From Sedimenticola sp. (GTDB taxonomy: Bacteria > Pseudomonadota > Gammaproteobacteria > Chromatiales > Chromatiaceae), in NCBI GenBank assembly GCA_027026755.1, contig JALVNE010000304.1, positions 19,658 through 83,657 of the forward strand: 64,000 nt of DNA, in the 5' to 3' direction. The position numbers were made by a program, and so were the translations under genes. Of this stretch, positions 41,897 through 50,123 are shown piece by piece. The notes under the pieces were generated by a model. It was not told the origin of the DNA. It ran no database searches and was given only the letters and a program-made list of their open reading frames with translations. Numbering within the stretch: position 1 is the stretch's first letter; each line of letters opens with the position of its first letter.

Positions 41897-44371
41897 ATGA
41901 GAAAAGCCTTGTCCACAGCTATTGTTACTGCATTGGCAGTTGGTGCCTGTACGACTCAGCAAGAAGTTGCTGAGAAAGCGCCTGCAAAAGCTGCCGAATC
42001 ACATGCAAAAGCTGTATCCGTAGGGCCCAAGATGTATGGTGGTCCGGAAGTCGCGGCGGATACCAGCAAACCCAAGAACGATTACAACATCACCATCAAC
42101 TACGAGCTGGGTATGCACTGTACCGGCTTTGATTTCACTTATTGCTGTGTGCTGCCGCCCTACAACTCGGTGCAGTCCCAGGTCATCAAGACCGCAACCG
42201 GTAAGAAGAAATATCCTGAACTGCTGGAAGCTGACGAAAAAGACCCCACGGTGGTTGTTGACGGCAAGAAGCGTTTCAAGCTGGCCTATGGTTTTGTTGA
42301 CAATACTTATTCCGAAGGCAACAAGCTCAAGTACTGGGACGTGCCTTATGACGTAAATGGCAACGGCAAGTACGACAAAGATGAAAGCGTTGCCAATGCC
42401 TACTGGACGCATTTGTACGTCTATAAGGATTTGAAAGGCACCAATCCCAAGGGTACCAGCGCCGACAAGGAAAAACTGTTTGTCGGTCTGCAGGTTCCCG
42501 TACCCCGGGACAACGGCCCGGCTGGCGCTGCCGCGCCCAGTCCCATGAGTGGCGGTCACCTGCATTACACGGGTGAGAAAGGCACCATCGTTTATACCAA
42601 GTCTCCCGTGTTGGACAATGTGCCCATCGTGCTGACCAACCCCGGTATTTGGGATGCCTTGGGCCTGCCGCTGACGCCCTTCAATGATCGTACCGCGGCC
42701 AAGGATCTGCTCACCCTGGTGGAGAGTGATATCCAGCCCTTCCAGGAAAACTGGGTAAGCTTGGTGGATGCCGATACCGGCAAGCCCGTGCTGGACAGCC
42801 ACAGCGGCAAGCCCATCACTTTCGTGGGCACCAACCCCATCGACATTCCCAACTGCTCCAACTGTCACGCCAACGAAACGGCCAATGGCAAGAAGTACAA
42901 CCTGTACAAGCAGGAGCGGGCCTTCTGGAAAGGTTTGGGCGCGTCCGACTGGATTGCCGATCTGAAAGCGACCTCCGTTTCCATCCTGGAGATGCATGAC
43001 GATCACAATGGCACGGACTTCATGAAGAACTATGACCCCAACAGCCGGGCCACGATGAACCGTCTGGGCCGTGATCCCGTACTCTGTCAGAAGTGTCACG
43101 CGGATAACGTCATTGGCGTGCTGGCTTCCGCCAAGCACAAGAACAAGGAAGGCAAGGAAGTACAGGTGCCAGCACTGACAGAGGCCATTCATACGGTTCA
43201 CCAGACCAAGAAGCCTCTGGCTGATTCTCAGGGCCGTAGTGGCGCCTGCCAGGGCTGCCACCCTGCGCACCGTTATGACCGCAACATGGACAATTATCCC
43301 ATCACGCCGGATGGTAAGAATGCCTATGCCGACGCGGACAACCGGGATGCTTCCGGCGGCTGCTATGTGGGCCGTGACGTACACTCCAACCCCAACAAGG
43401 ACAAGGACGGCGTGGAAACCGACGAGCATCTGAATGCCATCGGTAAATGGCTGCAAACCAATGTCTCCCAGATCGGCAACGGCAAGGGCGGCAAGGGTCT
43501 GTGGTGCACCAACTGCCACAACCAGCTGTCCCGGGAGCTGTATCAGCGTGACAACCTGAAGAACGCCTTTGCCCAGACTGGCGATACCATCCGCAACAAG
43601 TCTCTGGATGAGATTGCCAAAGCCATTGGTGTAAGCAAGCAGGAACTCATCGACAAGTACATCGATCCCAAAGTGGTGCTGGATTCCAAGGGGCATGACA
43701 CCCCGGGTAAATCCGGTATCCTGCTGACTTGGGCCAAGAAGCGTACCGTGCCCGATATCGCGGTCATTGCGCTCAAGGGCAACGGCCCCATGGTGAGCAA
43801 GGACGAAGATGGTGACATCAACGTGGTACCCCTGTCCGCCAACCCCGCCGTGGATATCGCCAGCTTGAAGCTGCCCAAGGGTGCTACCGGTGCGGCTGCT
43901 GTTCCCTACGAAGCCGCAACCCATGGCCGCGACTACTGGCTGTCAGCTGGGGCGCCGCACTGCGCGGACTGCCACGAAGCGCCTTTCGTGGAAGGTCAGG
44001 GTGGCGTGGCATTCCCCATCAACCAGCCTGGCAAGTACAGCCTGATGCGTTACTCCAAGGGTCATGCTGGCCTGGCCTGTCAGGCCTGCCACCAGTCCAT
44101 CCATGGTCTGTATCCGGTCAAGAATACGGCCGATACCACCACTTACAAGCAGGCACCGCAATACAACCCGGATGGTTCTCATGGACCCTTCCGCTGCGCG
44201 GCTTGTCATGAGGTGAACGAGAAGGGCGTGCCCTTCCTGGCCAAGAAGGATGATGACTACAAGTGGAAAGGTCGCTATATCTCTGAGGATTATGACGCCG
44301 CTGTAGCCTGGATGCACGCAACTGCACCGGATCTGGGCGGCAAGATTCCTGATGAGGATGACGACGACTGA
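41897..44371 (+). CDS. Heptaheme c-type cytochrome lipoprotein, unassigned family
   Basis: An exported 824-residue protein with a lipobox-like ALAVGAC (Cys18). Residues about 45-310 hold no heme site but a conserved-looking segment MHCTGFDFTYCCVLPPYN near 74-91. Seven CxxCH motifs follow at about 320 (CSNCH), 397 (CQKCH), 451 (CQGCH), 537 (CTNCH), 689 (CADCH), 728 (CQACH) and 767 (CAACH). The C-terminus is acidic. It is likely anchored to a membrane by lipid and could carry electrons or reduce a substrate at the cell surface or in the periplasm. Adjacent genes encode c-type carriers and folding factors. The family is not one I can name. Confidence 0.85.
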   Translation: MRKALSTAIVTALAVGACTTQQEVAEKAPAKAAESHAKAVSVGPKMYGGPEVAADTSKPKNDYNITINYELGMHCTGFDFTYCCVLPPYNSVQSQVIKTATGKKKYPELLEADEKDPTVVVDGKKRFKLAYGFVDNTYSEGNKLKYWDVPYDVNGNGKYDKDESVANAYWTHLYVYKDLKGTNPKGTSADKEKLFVGLQVPVPRDNGPAGAAAPSPMSGGHLHYTGEKGTIVYTKSPVLDNVPIVLTNPGIWDALGLPLTPFNDRTAAKDLLTLVESDIQPFQENWVSLVDADTGKPVLDSHSGKPITFVGTNPIDIPNCSNCHANETANGKKYNLYKQERAFWKGLGASDWIADLKATSVSILEMHDDHNGTDFMKNYDPNSRATMNRLGRDPVLCQKCHADNVIGVLASAKHKNKEGKEVQVPALTEAIHTVHQTKKPLADSQGRSGACQGCHPAHRYDRNMDNYPITPDGKNAYADADNRDASGGCYVGRDVHSNPNKDKDGVETDEHLNAIGKWLQTNVSQIGNGKGGKGLWCTNCHNQLSRELYQRDNLKNAFAQTGDTIRNKSLDEIAKAIGVSKQELIDKYIDPKVVLDSKGHDTPGKSGILLTWAKKRTVPDIAVIALKGNGPMVSKDEDGDINVVPLSANPAVDIASLKLPKGATGAAAVPYEAATHGRDYWLSAGAPHCADCHEAPFVEGQGGVAFPINQPGKYSLMRYSKGHAGLACQACHQSIHGLYPVKNTADTTTYKQAPQYNPDGSHGPFRCAACHEVNEKGVPFLAKKDDDYKWKGRYISEDYDAAVAWMHATAPDLGGKIPDEDDDD

Positions 44372-44383
44372 TCCATGCCAACA

Positions 44384-44443
44384 GAAACCGGCTCTGCGGG
44401 GCCGGTTTCAAATCGGAAACAGGGAGCCTGGCTCCCTGTTTTT
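44384..44443 (+). terminator. Two tandem hairpins ending the heptaheme transcript
   Basis: GAAACCGGC/GCCGGTTTC (44384-44409, perfect 9-base stem) is followed by AAACAGGGAGC, a CTG loop and GCTCCCTGTTT (44417-44441) with a T tract. The second is a standard Rho-independent terminator. Confidence 0.9.
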
Positions 44444-44501
44444 GTTCCTGCCAGGCTTTTTCAGGTAGCGGGCAGCCAAACATATTGATGGTGAAGATTT
44501 T

Positions 44502-45791
44502 ATGAGCTTTGCGAAACCGACATTCCTTTTATTATTATTTCTGGCGATTGTCCTGCCCGGTATTGCCTCGGCCAAGGCTTCGGAAGTGCTGGTCACCGTC
44601 GGGCCGGAAAGCGTGACGGCGGCCGATCTCGAAACCGCAGTGCGTTCGTCGCCTTTCGCCACCCAGTTCAATACCATGGATGAGCCCGAACAGGCGGTGC
44701 TGCGCGGTAGTCTGCTCAAGCGCCTGGTGGCATTGCGCCTGTTACGTCTGGAGGCCAGGGCCAGGGGGCTGGATCGCCGGCCGGAGTTCCTCCAGGAGCT
44801 GGAAGACTATCGCACATCGCGCCTGTATCGTTATTACATCCAAAAGCTGCGGGAGCAGTTGACGATTTCCCAAGACAAGCTCGACGAGTTGAAGGAAACC
44901 TATAAAGGGCAGCCCGATGCTCTCGAGGCGGCCAAGGCGTCCATGTTGTCTGAAGATTTCAAGAAGCTGCGCCTGCTGAGCTTGCAAATGCTCAGGGAAA
45001 AGCAGCACGTCGTGTTTTACACAGACCGTATAGCCGAGGGCATCACGCCAGACACGTTGCTCATGCAGGGTGACAAGATCAGCCTGCGTTACGGAGATAT
45101 CGTTGATGTGGACGAATTCCCGAAAATGCCCGACAAGGAATGGGTGGAGGAGCAACTGTATCAGCGAACCGAGTTGCTGCTCTTTGCCCAGGCCGCAGCG
45201 GATGAGGGCGTTGATGTAAGCGCCGCGGTAGAGGATTATGCGAATGAACTGCTGCCCGCCATGATGATGGAGGAGTTGGAGCAGGAGTGGATTCCCGATG
45301 ATGCGGCCCTCAAGGCCTATTTCGATGCCAATCCGGAATTGGCGCAAGTGCCGGAGCGCTGGCATGTGGGACAGCTGGTGGTGTCATCCTATGCCCAGGC
45401 GGCGGCCATGAGGCGGCGAATCGAACAAGGCGAGAGCCTGTTCGTGCTGGCAGGGCGGTACAGCATCGATCCCTGGGGGCGTTCCCACAATGGCGACATG
45501 GGCTGGTTCAAGGAAGGAGAGGGTGTACCCGCCATCGAGCAGCGCCTCAAGTCCATGGCCGATGGCGAAGTGAGCGATATCATTCATACAGGGAAGGGCT
45601 ATCATCTGGTCACGGTCATCGAAAGGCGACCGGGCAAGACGCGCAGCTTTGCATCCATGAAGGACAAGCTGCGTCAGAGCATCGTGGATGAAAAGCTTGC
45701 TACCTATCTGCAGAGCCTCCAGGAAAAATATCCCGTGGAGTGGAAAATCCTGGCAAACGGTGAAAGCGGAAAGGAGGCGGCCGGTGGTTAG
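44502..45791 (+). CDS. Exported parvulin-type peptidyl-prolyl isomerase/chaperone
   Basis: A 429-residue protein with signal peptide ending PGIASA. A long SurA-like helical region (about 30-275) precedes one parvulin domain (about 285-385): ERWHVGQLVV near 287, YSIDPWGRSHNGDMGWFKEGE near 324-344 and GYHLVTVIERRPG near 366-378. A C-terminal helix follows. Its place directly after the heptaheme lipoprotein and before a TlpA-like lipoprotein suggests help in folding that cytochrome. It overlaps the next gene by 8 bases. Confidence 0.85.
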   Translation: MSFAKPTFLLLLFLAIVLPGIASAKASEVLVTVGPESVTAADLETAVRSSPFATQFNTMDEPEQAVLRGSLLKRLVALRLLRLEARARGLDRRPEFLQELEDYRTSRLYRYYIQKLREQLTISQDKLDELKETYKGQPDALEAAKASMLSEDFKKLRLLSLQMLREKQHVVFYTDRIAEGITPDTLLMQGDKISLRYGDIVDVDEFPKMPDKEWVEEQLYQRTELLLFAQAAADEGVDVSAAVEDYANELLPAMMMEELEQEWIPDDAALKAYFDANPELAQVPERWHVGQLVVSSYAQAAAMRRRIEQGESLFVLAGRYSIDPWGRSHNGDMGWFKEGEGVPAIEQRLKSMADGEVSDIIHTGKGYHLVTVIERRPGKTRSFASMKDKLRQSIVDEKLATYLQSLQEKYPVEWKILANGESGKEAAGG

Positions 45792-46356
45792 GCTGTTCTG
45801 GTCTGGGCTTGTCCTGGCCCTGCTGTTGGCTGGCTGTGGGTCCAGCGTGGATGCTTCAGCAAAGGATGACAGGGAACAGGAGCCGGCGCCGCCGAAGACC
45901 ACCACTACGGCTTTGCCGGAACGAACCAACAATGCCTGGGAGATGGCGCCTTTCCAGTTGGAAGACCTAAACGGCGTGAAGCACAGCCTGGAAGACTGGA
46001 AAGGCAAGGTCATCATGATGAACTTCTGGGCCAGCTGGTGCGGTCCCTGCCAGTACGAGATTCCTGAATTCGTCCAATACCAGAAGACCTACGGTGACAG
46101 AAACCTGCAGCTGCTGGGCATAGGTGTGGATGAGAAGCGCAAGCTGGCCAATGTGGCCCGCAGCCTGGGAATCAACTACCCGGTGCTGGTGCTCAGCCCC
46201 ATGGACTCCCGCCAGCTGATGCGCAAATGGGGCAACGATACGGGTATCATTCCCTATACCGTGGTCATTGCCAGCAACGGGCGCATCAAATACATCCACC
46301 GTGGTCAGATGGATGAAGAGGCGTTCAATACCTATGTGAAACCCCTGTTGGATTGA
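45784..46356 (+). CDS. TlpA/ResA-like thiol-disulfide lipoprotein
   Basis: A periplasmic thioredoxin-fold protein of 190 residues tethered by a lipobox (LLAGC, Cys18). MMNFWASWCGPCQYEIPEF holds the redox motif C86-G-P-C89. The cis-proline follows near IIPYTVV. Such proteins reduce disulfides, for example in apocytochrome CxxCH sites. GTG 45784 follows a very good AAGGAGG (45770-45776) and overlaps the isomerase stop. The pair likely supports heme attachment or disulfide handling for the multiheme protein upstream. Confidence 0.9.
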   Translation: MVRLFWSGLVLALLLAGCGSSVDASAKDDREQEPAPPKTTTTALPERTNNAWEMAPFQLEDLNGVKHSLEDWKGKVIMMNFWASWCGPCQYEIPEFVQYQKTYGDRNLQLLGIGVDEKRKLANVARSLGINYPVLVLSPMDSRQLMRKWGNDTGIIPYTVVIASNGRIKYIHRGQMDEEAFNTYVKPLLD

Positions 46357-46373
46357 ACTGTCCAACCACCGTG

Positions 46374-46679
46374 ATGACTGAGCATTACAACCGCATGGCC
46401 TCCAGGCCTTGGCTCGCCGCCAGTTTTGCCGCCATCTTCATGGTGGTGCAGCTGGTGGCGGCCTCTCATCATCACCATTGGTTATCTTCCGCACAGGACG
46501 ATACCTGTGCTCTTTGCCTGTTGCAGTCCGATGGCTCAGCAGGCTTTGTGTCTCCTGCCTTGCAAATCAAGGGGCCTTATCTCCTGGTGCTTGCCGCGCC
46601 AGCCATCGTTTTCAGGGAATATCAGCCTCACCAGCCGCTGGTGGCTGTAGCCCGTTCCCCTCCTGATACGCTTTCCTGA
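46374..46679 (+). CDS. Small DUF2946-like membrane protein
   Basis: A protein of about 101 residues: one hydrophobic segment (LAASFAAIFMVVQLVAAS), then HHHHW, a CALC motif and a second hydrophobic segment. This layout (His cluster, CxxC, two hydrophobic stretches) resembles DUF2946 proteins commonly placed beside metal or TonB uptake genes. Starts at 46374 or 46395 are possible. It starts 17 bases after the TlpA-like stop but fits the metal genes that follow, suggesting metal handling. Confidence 0.55.
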   Translation: MTEHYNRMASRPWLAASFAAIFMVVQLVAASHHHHWLSSAQDDTCALCLLQSDGSAGFVSPALQIKGPYLLVLAAPAIVFREYQPHQPLVAVARSPPDTLS

Positions 46680-46701
46680 ACAGTCATTCACGCCGTTTGA
46701 T

Positions 46702-46728
46702 ATGCCCACCTGTTCTTCAGGTGGGCAT
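46702..46728. terminator. Hairpin after the DUF2946-like gene
   Basis: Perfect 11-base stem ATGCCCACCTG / CAGGTGGGCAT with a TTCTT loop, 22 bases after the stop. It lacks a T tract, so it may be a weak terminator or an mRNA processing or regulatory element before the porin gene. Confidence 0.6.
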
Positions 46729-46781
46729 GGACGGCAGTTGATTCACGTCAGTAAATCTTCCCGCCCCTTGGTCTTGATGCC

Positions 46782-48155
46782 ATGAATGGGCGGCCTGCTG
46801 ACGTGGTTGTCAGATTGAAAAAGGAAAGTACCCCGATAAAGAACAAGATATTGCTTGCGGCAATGTCCGCTTGCCTCGTGTCACCCCTGAGTGCGGCCCC
46901 CCGGCAGGATATTGAACAACTGAAAAAACAGCTGGAAACCCTGCAGAAAAATTACCAACAGCAGATATCGGCCTTGCGGGAGCGGATTCAGGCGCTGGAG
47001 GCGCAGAATGCCCAGGCGCCGATCGCGCCTGCAAAGACATCAGGGGTGCAATCCCGCCCCAATGCCTTCAATCCCGCCATTTCCCTGATTCTCAACGGCC
47101 GCTACCAGTCTTTCAGGAAAGACAGAGGTGATGCCATCCCCGGCTTCAGTACGGGTGAAGAATCCGGGAACGGCAGCGAGGGCTTTTCCCTGGGCGAGTC
47201 TGAACTGAATATGCAGGCCAGCATCGACGACTGGCTGTATGGCAACTTCACCCTGGCCGTCGCCGATGAGGGCGAAGGCGCGGAAGTGGAGCTGGAGGAA
47301 GCCTGGCTGCAAACCCAGAGCCTTCCCCATGACCTGACCCTCAAGGCAGGGCGTTTTCTCTCGGCCATCGGCTACATGAACGAACGCCATGCCCACACGG
47401 ATGATTTTGCCGACCGGCCCCTGCCCTACCGGGCCATGCTCGGCAATGCCTACAAGGATGATGGCCTGCAGCTGCGCTGGCTGGCCCCCACGGACACTTT
47501 TGTCGAAGTGGGTGGAGAGTGGCTGCGTGGCGCCCAGTACCCGGCAGGTGGCGATGCGCACAATGGAACCGGCAGCTGGAGCCTGTTTGCCCATGCCGGG
47601 GGCGATGTGGGCATCAGCAACAGCTGGCTGGCGGGAATCTCCTATCTGTCCATCGACACCAGGGACAGGGAATCAGGCGACGAGGACGCGCCCGATATCT
47701 TTACCGGCAGCAGCCATCTGCTGATTGCCGACATGGTGTGGAAATGGGCGCCTGGCGGAAACGGCTACCGTCACAATGCGGTGCTGCAGGGCGGGTTGTT
47801 CTGGCGGCAGGAAAACGGTGATTTTTCTCCCGGAGGGCAAGCTGAGCAGAAATATGACGAAAACCAGTTTGGCTGGTATGCCCAGGCGGCCTACCAGTTC
47901 ATGCCGGGATGGCGTGTTGGTATCCGGGGATCAGGCCTGCAGGCGGACAACCCAGGCGCGGCTTTTGCCGGCACCGCTCTGGACCCGTTGGGACATGATC
48001 CCTGGGAAGCCAGTCTCATGATCGACTGGCGGCACAGCGAATTCAGCCTGTTGCGCCTGCAGTACACCCATGATGAATCCCAGCCATTGAGTGATGAGCG
48101 GTTCATCCTGCAATACATCGTCGCCCTGGGAGCTCATGGCGCCCATCAGTTCTGA
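46782..48155 (+). CDS. Outer-membrane porin-like protein with N-terminal coiled coil
   Basis: A 457-residue protein (446 from TTG 46815) with signal peptide ending SPLSA. Next comes a coiled coil (RQDIEQLKKQLETLQKNYQQ, about 40-75) like the peptidoglycan-binding stalks of some porins. The rest is a beta-barrel pattern of alternating hydrophobic strands (for example GNFTLAVADEGEGAEVELEEAWL) ending in a terminal Phe. It precedes a zinc-type binding protein and permease, suggesting an outer-membrane route for a metal or metal chelate. The start is uncertain: no clear ribosome site precedes ATG 46782. Confidence 0.75.
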   Translation: MNGRPADVVVRLKKESTPIKNKILLAAMSACLVSPLSAAPRQDIEQLKKQLETLQKNYQQQISALRERIQALEAQNAQAPIAPAKTSGVQSRPNAFNPAISLILNGRYQSFRKDRGDAIPGFSTGEESGNGSEGFSLGESELNMQASIDDWLYGNFTLAVADEGEGAEVELEEAWLQTQSLPHDLTLKAGRFLSAIGYMNERHAHTDDFADRPLPYRAMLGNAYKDDGLQLRWLAPTDTFVEVGGEWLRGAQYPAGGDAHNGTGSWSLFAHAGGDVGISNSWLAGISYLSIDTRDRESGDEDAPDIFTGSSHLLIADMVWKWAPGGNGYRHNAVLQGGLFWRQENGDFSPGGQAEQKYDENQFGWYAQAAYQFMPGWRVGIRGSGLQADNPGAAFAGTALDPLGHDPWEASLMIDWRHSEFSLLRLQYTHDESQPLSDERFILQYIVALGAHGAHQF

Positions 48156-48165
48156 GGAGATTGTG

Positions 48166-49062
48166 ATGAAAATACACGCATTACTGACAAGCCTCTTGCT
48201 GGGGTTCACCCTGCAAGCTCAGGCCGATATCCGCATATTTGCCTGTGAACCGGAGTGGGGGGCTCTGGCGACAGAGTTGGGTGGTGACAAGGTCCAGGTC
48301 AACACGGCAACCACGGCCTTGCAGGACCCTCATCATGTGCAGGCACGTCCCAGTCTGATTTCCCGCATGCGCCGCGCGGATCTGCTGGTCTGCACGGGCG
48401 CGGATCTTGAAATCGGCTGGCTGCCTCTGCTGTTGCGCCGCGCGGGCAATGCCAGGGTACAGCCAGGAAAGCCGGGCTATGTCGAAGCGGCATCAGCAGT
48501 TGCCCTGCTGGACCGGCCCGAGCGGCTGGACCGTGCCCAGGGGGATGTACATCCCCAGGGGAATCCCCATATCCAGACCGATCCACACAATATTCTCAAG
48601 GTGGCCCGGTTGCTGGCGCAGCGCATGGAGAGCGTGGACCAGGAGAACGCCGGTTACTACCGGCAGCGCCTGGATGACTTCAGCCAGCGGTGGCAAAAAG
48701 CCCTGTCGCGCTGGGATGAGCAGGGGAAAGCCCTCAAAGGCCTGCCCCTGGTGGTGCAGCACAATGGCTGGGTGTACATGGAACGCTGGCTAGGCCTGAA
48801 ACGGGTGGCTACCCTGGAGCCCAAACCAGGCGTGCCGCCCAGCACCTCGGATTTGTCCCGGGTGCTGACCGTCCTGAAAAACCAGCCTGCCAAAGCCGTG
48901 ATCCGGGCGGCTTACCAGGATGACCGCCCCAGCGCCTGGTTGGGAGAACATGCGGGGATTCCCCAGTTGGTACTGCCTTTCACCGTGGGGGGTGATGACC
49001 AGTCCGGGGATCTGTTCAGTCTCTATGATCGCACCCTGTCTCTGTTGTCGGGCGTGAAATGA
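48166..49062 (+). CDS. Metal (zinc/manganese-type) ABC transporter binding protein
   Basis: Periplasmic cluster A-I binding protein of 298 residues, signal peptide MKIHALLTSLLLGFTLQAQA. Likely metal ligands are His in DPHHVQARP near 47-56 and NPHIQTDPHN near 128-137. The C-terminal domain has the expected DDQSGDLFSLYD end. It lacks the long His-rich loop of ZnuA. ATG 48166 is preceded by GAGGAG. The gene is 4 bases overlapped with the permease. Substrate zinc is favoured by the DUF2946-like protein and porin, but manganese or iron cannot be excluded. Confidence 0.85.
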   Translation: MKIHALLTSLLLGFTLQAQADIRIFACEPEWGALATELGGDKVQVNTATTALQDPHHVQARPSLISRMRRADLLVCTGADLEIGWLPLLLRRAGNARVQPGKPGYVEAASAVALLDRPERLDRAQGDVHPQGNPHIQTDPHNILKVARLLAQRMESVDQENAGYYRQRLDDFSQRWQKALSRWDEQGKALKGLPLVVQHNGWVYMERWLGLKRVATLEPKPGVPPSTSDLSRVLTVLKNQPAKAVIRAAYQDDRPSAWLGEHAGIPQLVLPFTVGGDDQSGDLFSLYDRTLSLLSGVK

Positions 49063-49808
49063 TGGCCTGGGTGGACTGGGCGGTCGTGGGTGCGCCCATG
49101 ACTGCCGGATTGCTGGTGTTGAGTACCCATGTGCTGCTGGGGCGGGAGGTGCTGCGCCGCGGCATCATATTCATCGACCTGGCCATCGCGCAGATTGCAG
49201 TACTGGGCGTGTTGGTGGCGCAGCAGCTGGGCTGGCCCGAAGGCGGCTGGTCCACCCAGGCATCCGCCCTGGCGGCGGCCCTGGGCGGGGCCTTGCTGCT
49301 GCATGGCTTTGAGCGCTTCTGGCCCAAATATCAGGAAGCCTTGATCGGCATCAGCTTCGTCATGGCCGCCACTGGCGCGCTGCTGTTGAGCGCCGGAAAT
49401 CCCCATGGCGCGGAACATCTCCAGGAACTGCTCAGCGGCCAGCTGTTGTGGGTGCGCTGGGAACAGCTGGGCTGGATGGCGGTATTGTACGTCCTGATCC
49501 TTCTGGTCTGGCGCTGGCTGGGGCATCAGGGGCGGCGTTTCTATCTGCTGTTTTCCCTGGCGGTGACCGCATCGGTGCAGATCGTGGGCGTCTATCTGGT
49601 GTTCGCCAGCCTCATCATCCCTGCCTTGGCCGTGCGGCGACTGGGCGATGTGAGTGGATTGCTGACAGGGTATGGCATCGGCGCCCTGGCCTATGGCGGC
49701 GGGCTGTTGTTGTCCTCGGCCCTGGACCTGCCTGCCGGCCCGGTGGTGGTGTGGCTGCTGGGGATAGTATCGGTGGTGGTGGGGGTGATGGTGTCCCGGC
49801 GTTTTTGA
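49059..49808 (+). CDS. Metal ABC transporter permease (ABC-3 family)
   Basis: A 249-residue membrane protein with about seven to eight helices of the ZnuB/MntC type: GRRGIIFIDLAIAQIAVLGV-like segment near 36-55 and VGVYLVFASLIIPALAV near 180-196 are typical. It overlaps the binding-protein gene (ATGA). No ATPase gene follows; the next genes are a tandem repeat and ccmA, which is a heme-maturation ATPase. The ATPase may be encoded elsewhere. Confidence 0.88.
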   Translation: MMAWVDWAVVGAPMTAGLLVLSTHVLLGREVLRRGIIFIDLAIAQIAVLGVLVAQQLGWPEGGWSTQASALAAALGGALLLHGFERFWPKYQEALIGISFVMAATGALLLSAGNPHGAEHLQELLSGQLLWVRWEQLGWMAVLYVLILLVWRWLGHQGRRFYLLFSLAVTASVQIVGVYLVFASLIIPALAVRRLGDVSGLLTGYGIGALAYGGGLLLSSALDLPAGPVVVWLLGIVSVVVGVMVSRRF

Positions 49809-49813
49809 CCCCC

Positions 49814-49916
49814 GGGGTCGGAGTCAAATGGGGACATGGTCGGGTGGATTCCACGGTAGAGGAATTTTCAGCCTTTGTTCCTTGTAGCGACTTGAGGTGA
49901 ATTTGACTCCGACCCC
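49814..49916. repeat. 103-bp inverted-end element, copy 1
   Basis: Begins GGGGTCGGAGTCAAAT (49814-49829) and ends ATTTGACTCCGACCCC (49901-49916), perfect 16-base inverted ends. Its inside is shared with copy 2, including CAGCCTTTGTTCCTTGTAGC. It lies six bases after the permease stop. No coding capacity. Confidence 0.9.
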
Positions 49917-49932
49917 TCACTGCGGCACCTCC

Positions 49933-50035
49933 GGGGTCGGAGTCAAATGTGGACATGGCGGGGAAGATTCCACGATTGAGGAATATTCAGCCTTTGTTCC
50001 TTGTAGCGACTCGAGATGAATTTGACTCCGACCCC
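49933..50035. repeat. 103-bp inverted-end element, copy 2
   Basis: Same length and same 16-base ends as copy 1, separated from it by 16 bases. The inner parts differ at several positions, so the pair is not a fresh duplication. It fills most of the 315-base gap before ccmA. Confidence 0.9.
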
Positions 50036-50123
50036 TTGCCTGCCCCTCATCGCCAATCAGGACAAGCAATTTACAGAAATTCCCTGTAAAATCATCCTCC
50101 TTTTGTGGTAACGGCTGGCGTCC

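Noticed and set aside
41999..43924. 641-codon minus-strand frame
   Set aside because: Antisense to the heptaheme gene, whose CxxCH motifs prove the plus-strand reading.
49814..50035. CRISPR array
   Set aside because: Only two units with palindromic ends and long, partly matching insides; no short direct repeat with unique spacers.
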